Shown here: one piece after another, positions 61,321 through 64,000 of the stretch
How the letters are laid out: every line of letters starts with the position of its first letter
How positions within the stretch are numbered: position 1 is the first letter of the stretch
NCBI GenBank assembly: GCA_029783825.1
Contig: JAREIK010012134.1
Coordinates: 62,001-126,000 of the forward strand
Reading direction: 5' to 3'
Length of the DNA stretch: 64,000 bases
Source: Sapria himalayana
Taxonomy: Eukaryota > Streptophyta > Magnoliopsida > Malpighiales > Rafflesiaceae
Translations under genes and position numbers: made by a program
The notes under the pieces: generated by a model
Database searches by the model: none
What the model was told of the DNA's origin: nothing
What the model saw: only the letters and a program-made list of their open reading frames with translations

Positions 61321-64000
61321 AGATAGAGAAAGAGAGATATCTAAATATATAAATAGAAATAGAGATAGACAGATAGATAGATAGACAGTTAGACAAATAG
61401 ACATATAGAAAGAAAGATAGTTAGTTAAATAGACAAATAGAATAATAGACATACATATAGATAGATAGATTCATAGACAGATTGATATATAGACCATAGA
61501 AAGATATACAAATAGATAGATAGATAGATATAAGGATAGATAGATATATAGATTTATATATCGATAGACAATAAATAGATTAAAGATTGATATATACATA
61601 GATATCTATAAATAAAGATATAATGTTATATTGTCCAATAGATAGATAGATAAATAGTTTGATATATAGATAAACATAATTACATATTAAATGATAGACA
61701 GATAGATATTTAGATTGATAGACAGATAGACAGATTCATAGAAAGAAAGAAAGATAGATAGATAAATATATACCTAGATAGTTAGACAGATAGACAAAAA
61801 GACAAACAGATAGATTGACATATACACAGATAGATAAACAATTAGATGGATAGATAGATACAAAAAAAATAAAGATACACATATAAATAGATAGACAGAT
61901 ACATAAATAGATAGATTAATAAATAAATAGAATGGTAGATAGACAAATAGTCAGATAGATTAATAGAGAATGATACAAATAGATAGATAGATAGACAAAT
62001 ATACAAATAGACAAATCGATAGATAAATAGATACACAGATAGATATATAGAGAGATAAATAGAAAATTACTAGGTAGATAGATAGATAGATAAATAGTTT
62101 GAAGATAGACATATAGATATATGGATATATAGATAGATAGAGTGATATACATATATAAACATAGACGAATAGACATATGCATAGTTAAACAAATCGACAT
62201 ATAGATCGATAGATTGATAGATAGATAGAAATAAAATTAAATAACTACACATATAAATTGATAGATAGATAGATACATAAATATACAAATAGAAAGATAG
62301 ACAAATAGATAAATAGGTACACAAATAGACCGATTGATAGATAGACAAGTTGATAGGTAGATAGACAAAAAGATAGATAGATAGATAAACAAATAGATAG
62401 ACAGACATATATAAAGATAGTTAGAGAGATAGATAGACAGATATATCGATAGATAGATAGACAAAAAGATAGATAGATAGATAGATACTAAGATAGATAG
62501 ACAGATAGATAGTAAGATAGATAGATAGATAGTTATATAAATAAATAGATAGAAAGATAAATAGATAAAGAGATAAACATATAGACATATATAAAGAGAG
62601 AAAGACAAATAGAGAAATAGACACATAGACAGATAGATATATGGACAAAGATATCAAGGGATAGATTAATAAATAGACATATAGACATTTAGATAGATTT
62701 ACAAAAAGACAGATAGACAAATAGACTAAAAGATAGTTAGAGAGAAATAGAGTTATATAGATAGAATGATAGATAAATATATAGATAGATAGATATATAA
62801 ATAGACAGAGAGATAGATAGATAGATAGATAGAAAAATAGATTGATAGATATATTGAAGGGTTGATAGATTTATAAATATATAGATAGGCAGGTAGACAG
62901 ATAGATAGATATGCATAAGGAAAGATACACATATACACATATATATAGATAGATTAATAGATAGATACATAGATATAAAGATAGATATAAAGATAGATAG
63001 ATTGGAAAATAGATAGATAGAAATATAGAAGGACAAATAGATCAACAGATAGATCAATAGATAGATAGAAATATAGAAGGACAAATAGATCGACAGATAG
63101 ATCAATAGATAGATAGGTAGAAAAATAGATAGTTAGACACATATATAGATAGATAGATAGATATACATATAGACAGTTTAACAGATAGGTAGATAGATAG
63201 AGAGATAGGTAGATATATAGATATATAGATAGATAGAATATAGATAAATATATAGAGTGATAGATGGATAGATAGACAAATAGATATAGATAGATATTCA
63301 GATAGATAGATATATAGATATAAAGATAGATAGCAAAATAGATCGACAAATACACACACAGAAAATAGACTAATAGATAGATAAACAAATATACACCACA
63401 ACAGATAGATAGATAGACTGATAGACTGATAAATAAATAGATAGATATGCAAATATACAAAAAGACTGATAGATAGTTTGAGTGAGAGCGAGAGAAAGAT
63501 AGATAGAAAAATAAATAGATAGATAGATAGACAAATAGACAGAAAGTACATAGTAATATAGAGAGAAAGATAGATAAATAGATAGATAGATAGATAGACA
63601 AATAGATAGATAAACAGATAGATAGATAGATACATATATAGATAAACATATAGATAGAAAGATAGATAGATATATAGATATTTAGATAGATAAATAGATA
63701 GGAAGAAAGACAGATAAATAGATATATCAATTTTTAGATATAAAGATAAAAAGTTACATTGAAACACAAATAAACAAATAGATACATTCAAAGAATGAAA
63801 ATTACACAAATAAGTAAATAAATAAATAGACAAATATACAAATAGATAGATAGAAGGATATATAGATAGAAAGATATATTGAAAGAAAGATAGATAGACA
63901 AATAAATAGATAGATAGATAGATATACAAATTGATAGATAGACAGATATTCAGATTGAAATATATACAAATAAAAAGATAGTAAGACAGATAGATAGACA
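58847..64000 (+). repeat. (GATA)n array continuing beyond the window
   Basis: Same degenerate GATA repeat and orientation as 38052-42432, starting at the element B terminus. It has marker phrases such as AGACTGATAGACTAATAGAT (59409) and an (AT)n tract at 61261-61315. The phrase ACAGATAGATCAATAGATAG recurs near 63044 and 63094 in a local 50-bp duplication. No gene; open frames are repeat translations. Confidence 0.97.
61261..61315. repeat. (AT)n tract within the GATA array
   Basis: About 55 bp of pure AT dinucleotide. Confidence 0.95.

Noticed and set aside
38052..64000. Similar long Tyr/Leu/Ser/Ile frames on the minus strand over both GATA arrays
   Set aside because: Same cause: the minus strand of (GATA)n is (TATC)n.
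1..64000. tRNA, rRNA or other structured RNA genes
   Set aside because: I looked for the tRNA B-box (GGTTCGAATCC) and rRNA landmarks on both strands and saw none. A proper covariance search was not possible here.
1..64000. Organellar or bacterial origin because of high AT content
   Set aside because: Spliceosomal introns, CACTA, LINE and LTR elements and plant nuclear gene fragments all indicate nuclear plant DNA.

Overview
The window is nuclear DNA of a flowering plant, very AT-rich, with no intact protein-coding gene that I can support. The plant call rests on a CACTA (En/Spm) transposon with a TNP2-type transposase and a Transposase_24-type second gene, a plant L1-class LINE with a DUF4283-like ORF1, fragments of the plant-specific GH3 family, and short GT..AG introns in the gene fragments. 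I cannot name the species.

Layout. 1-7651: the right-hand part of a CACTA element (here 'element L') that starts outside the window. It carries AT-rich minisatellites, an unidentified duplicated exon and a processed ARF GTPase pseudogene with a 16-bp target-site duplication (TSD). 7652-22077: a 14.4-kb degenerate (TATC)n array. 22078-38054: 'element A', a CACTA element that has lost both termini. It holds a solo LTR with TSD TAATG, an AT minisatellite, a decayed TNP2 transposase gene (Transpos_assoc, Transposase_21, DUF4218, DUF4216), a decayed Transposase_24 gene and a GC-rich triplet-repeat island. About 38052-42432: a 4.4-kb array reading GATA on the + strand, opposite to the first array. 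42433-58846: 'element B', a 16.4-kb CACTA element with both ends recognisable. It carries no transposase. It contains three fragments of unrelated host genes with introns: a GH3 acyl-amido synthetase, the cohesin subunit SCC3 and the RNA cytidine acetyltransferase NAT10/Kre33. A 6.4-kb LINE with TSD is nested in it. 58847-64000: the GATA array resumes in the same orientation as before element B.

How the parts relate. L, A and B share right-terminal sequence. A and B also share left subterminal repeats and about 1 kb of left interior. All three carry the same AT minisatellite and the same GTAC-centred palindromic satellite. They are therefore one family: A is the former transposase-encoding type, and B a non-autonomous gene-capturing relative. 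All five visible element ends abut GATA/TATC arrays. The best reading is a large GATA/TATC block repeatedly invaded by one CACTA family, then by L1-type retroposition and an LTR element. All coding sequences are broken. The long Tyr-Leu-Ser-Ile reading frames over the arrays are translations of the tetranucleotide repeat, not genes.
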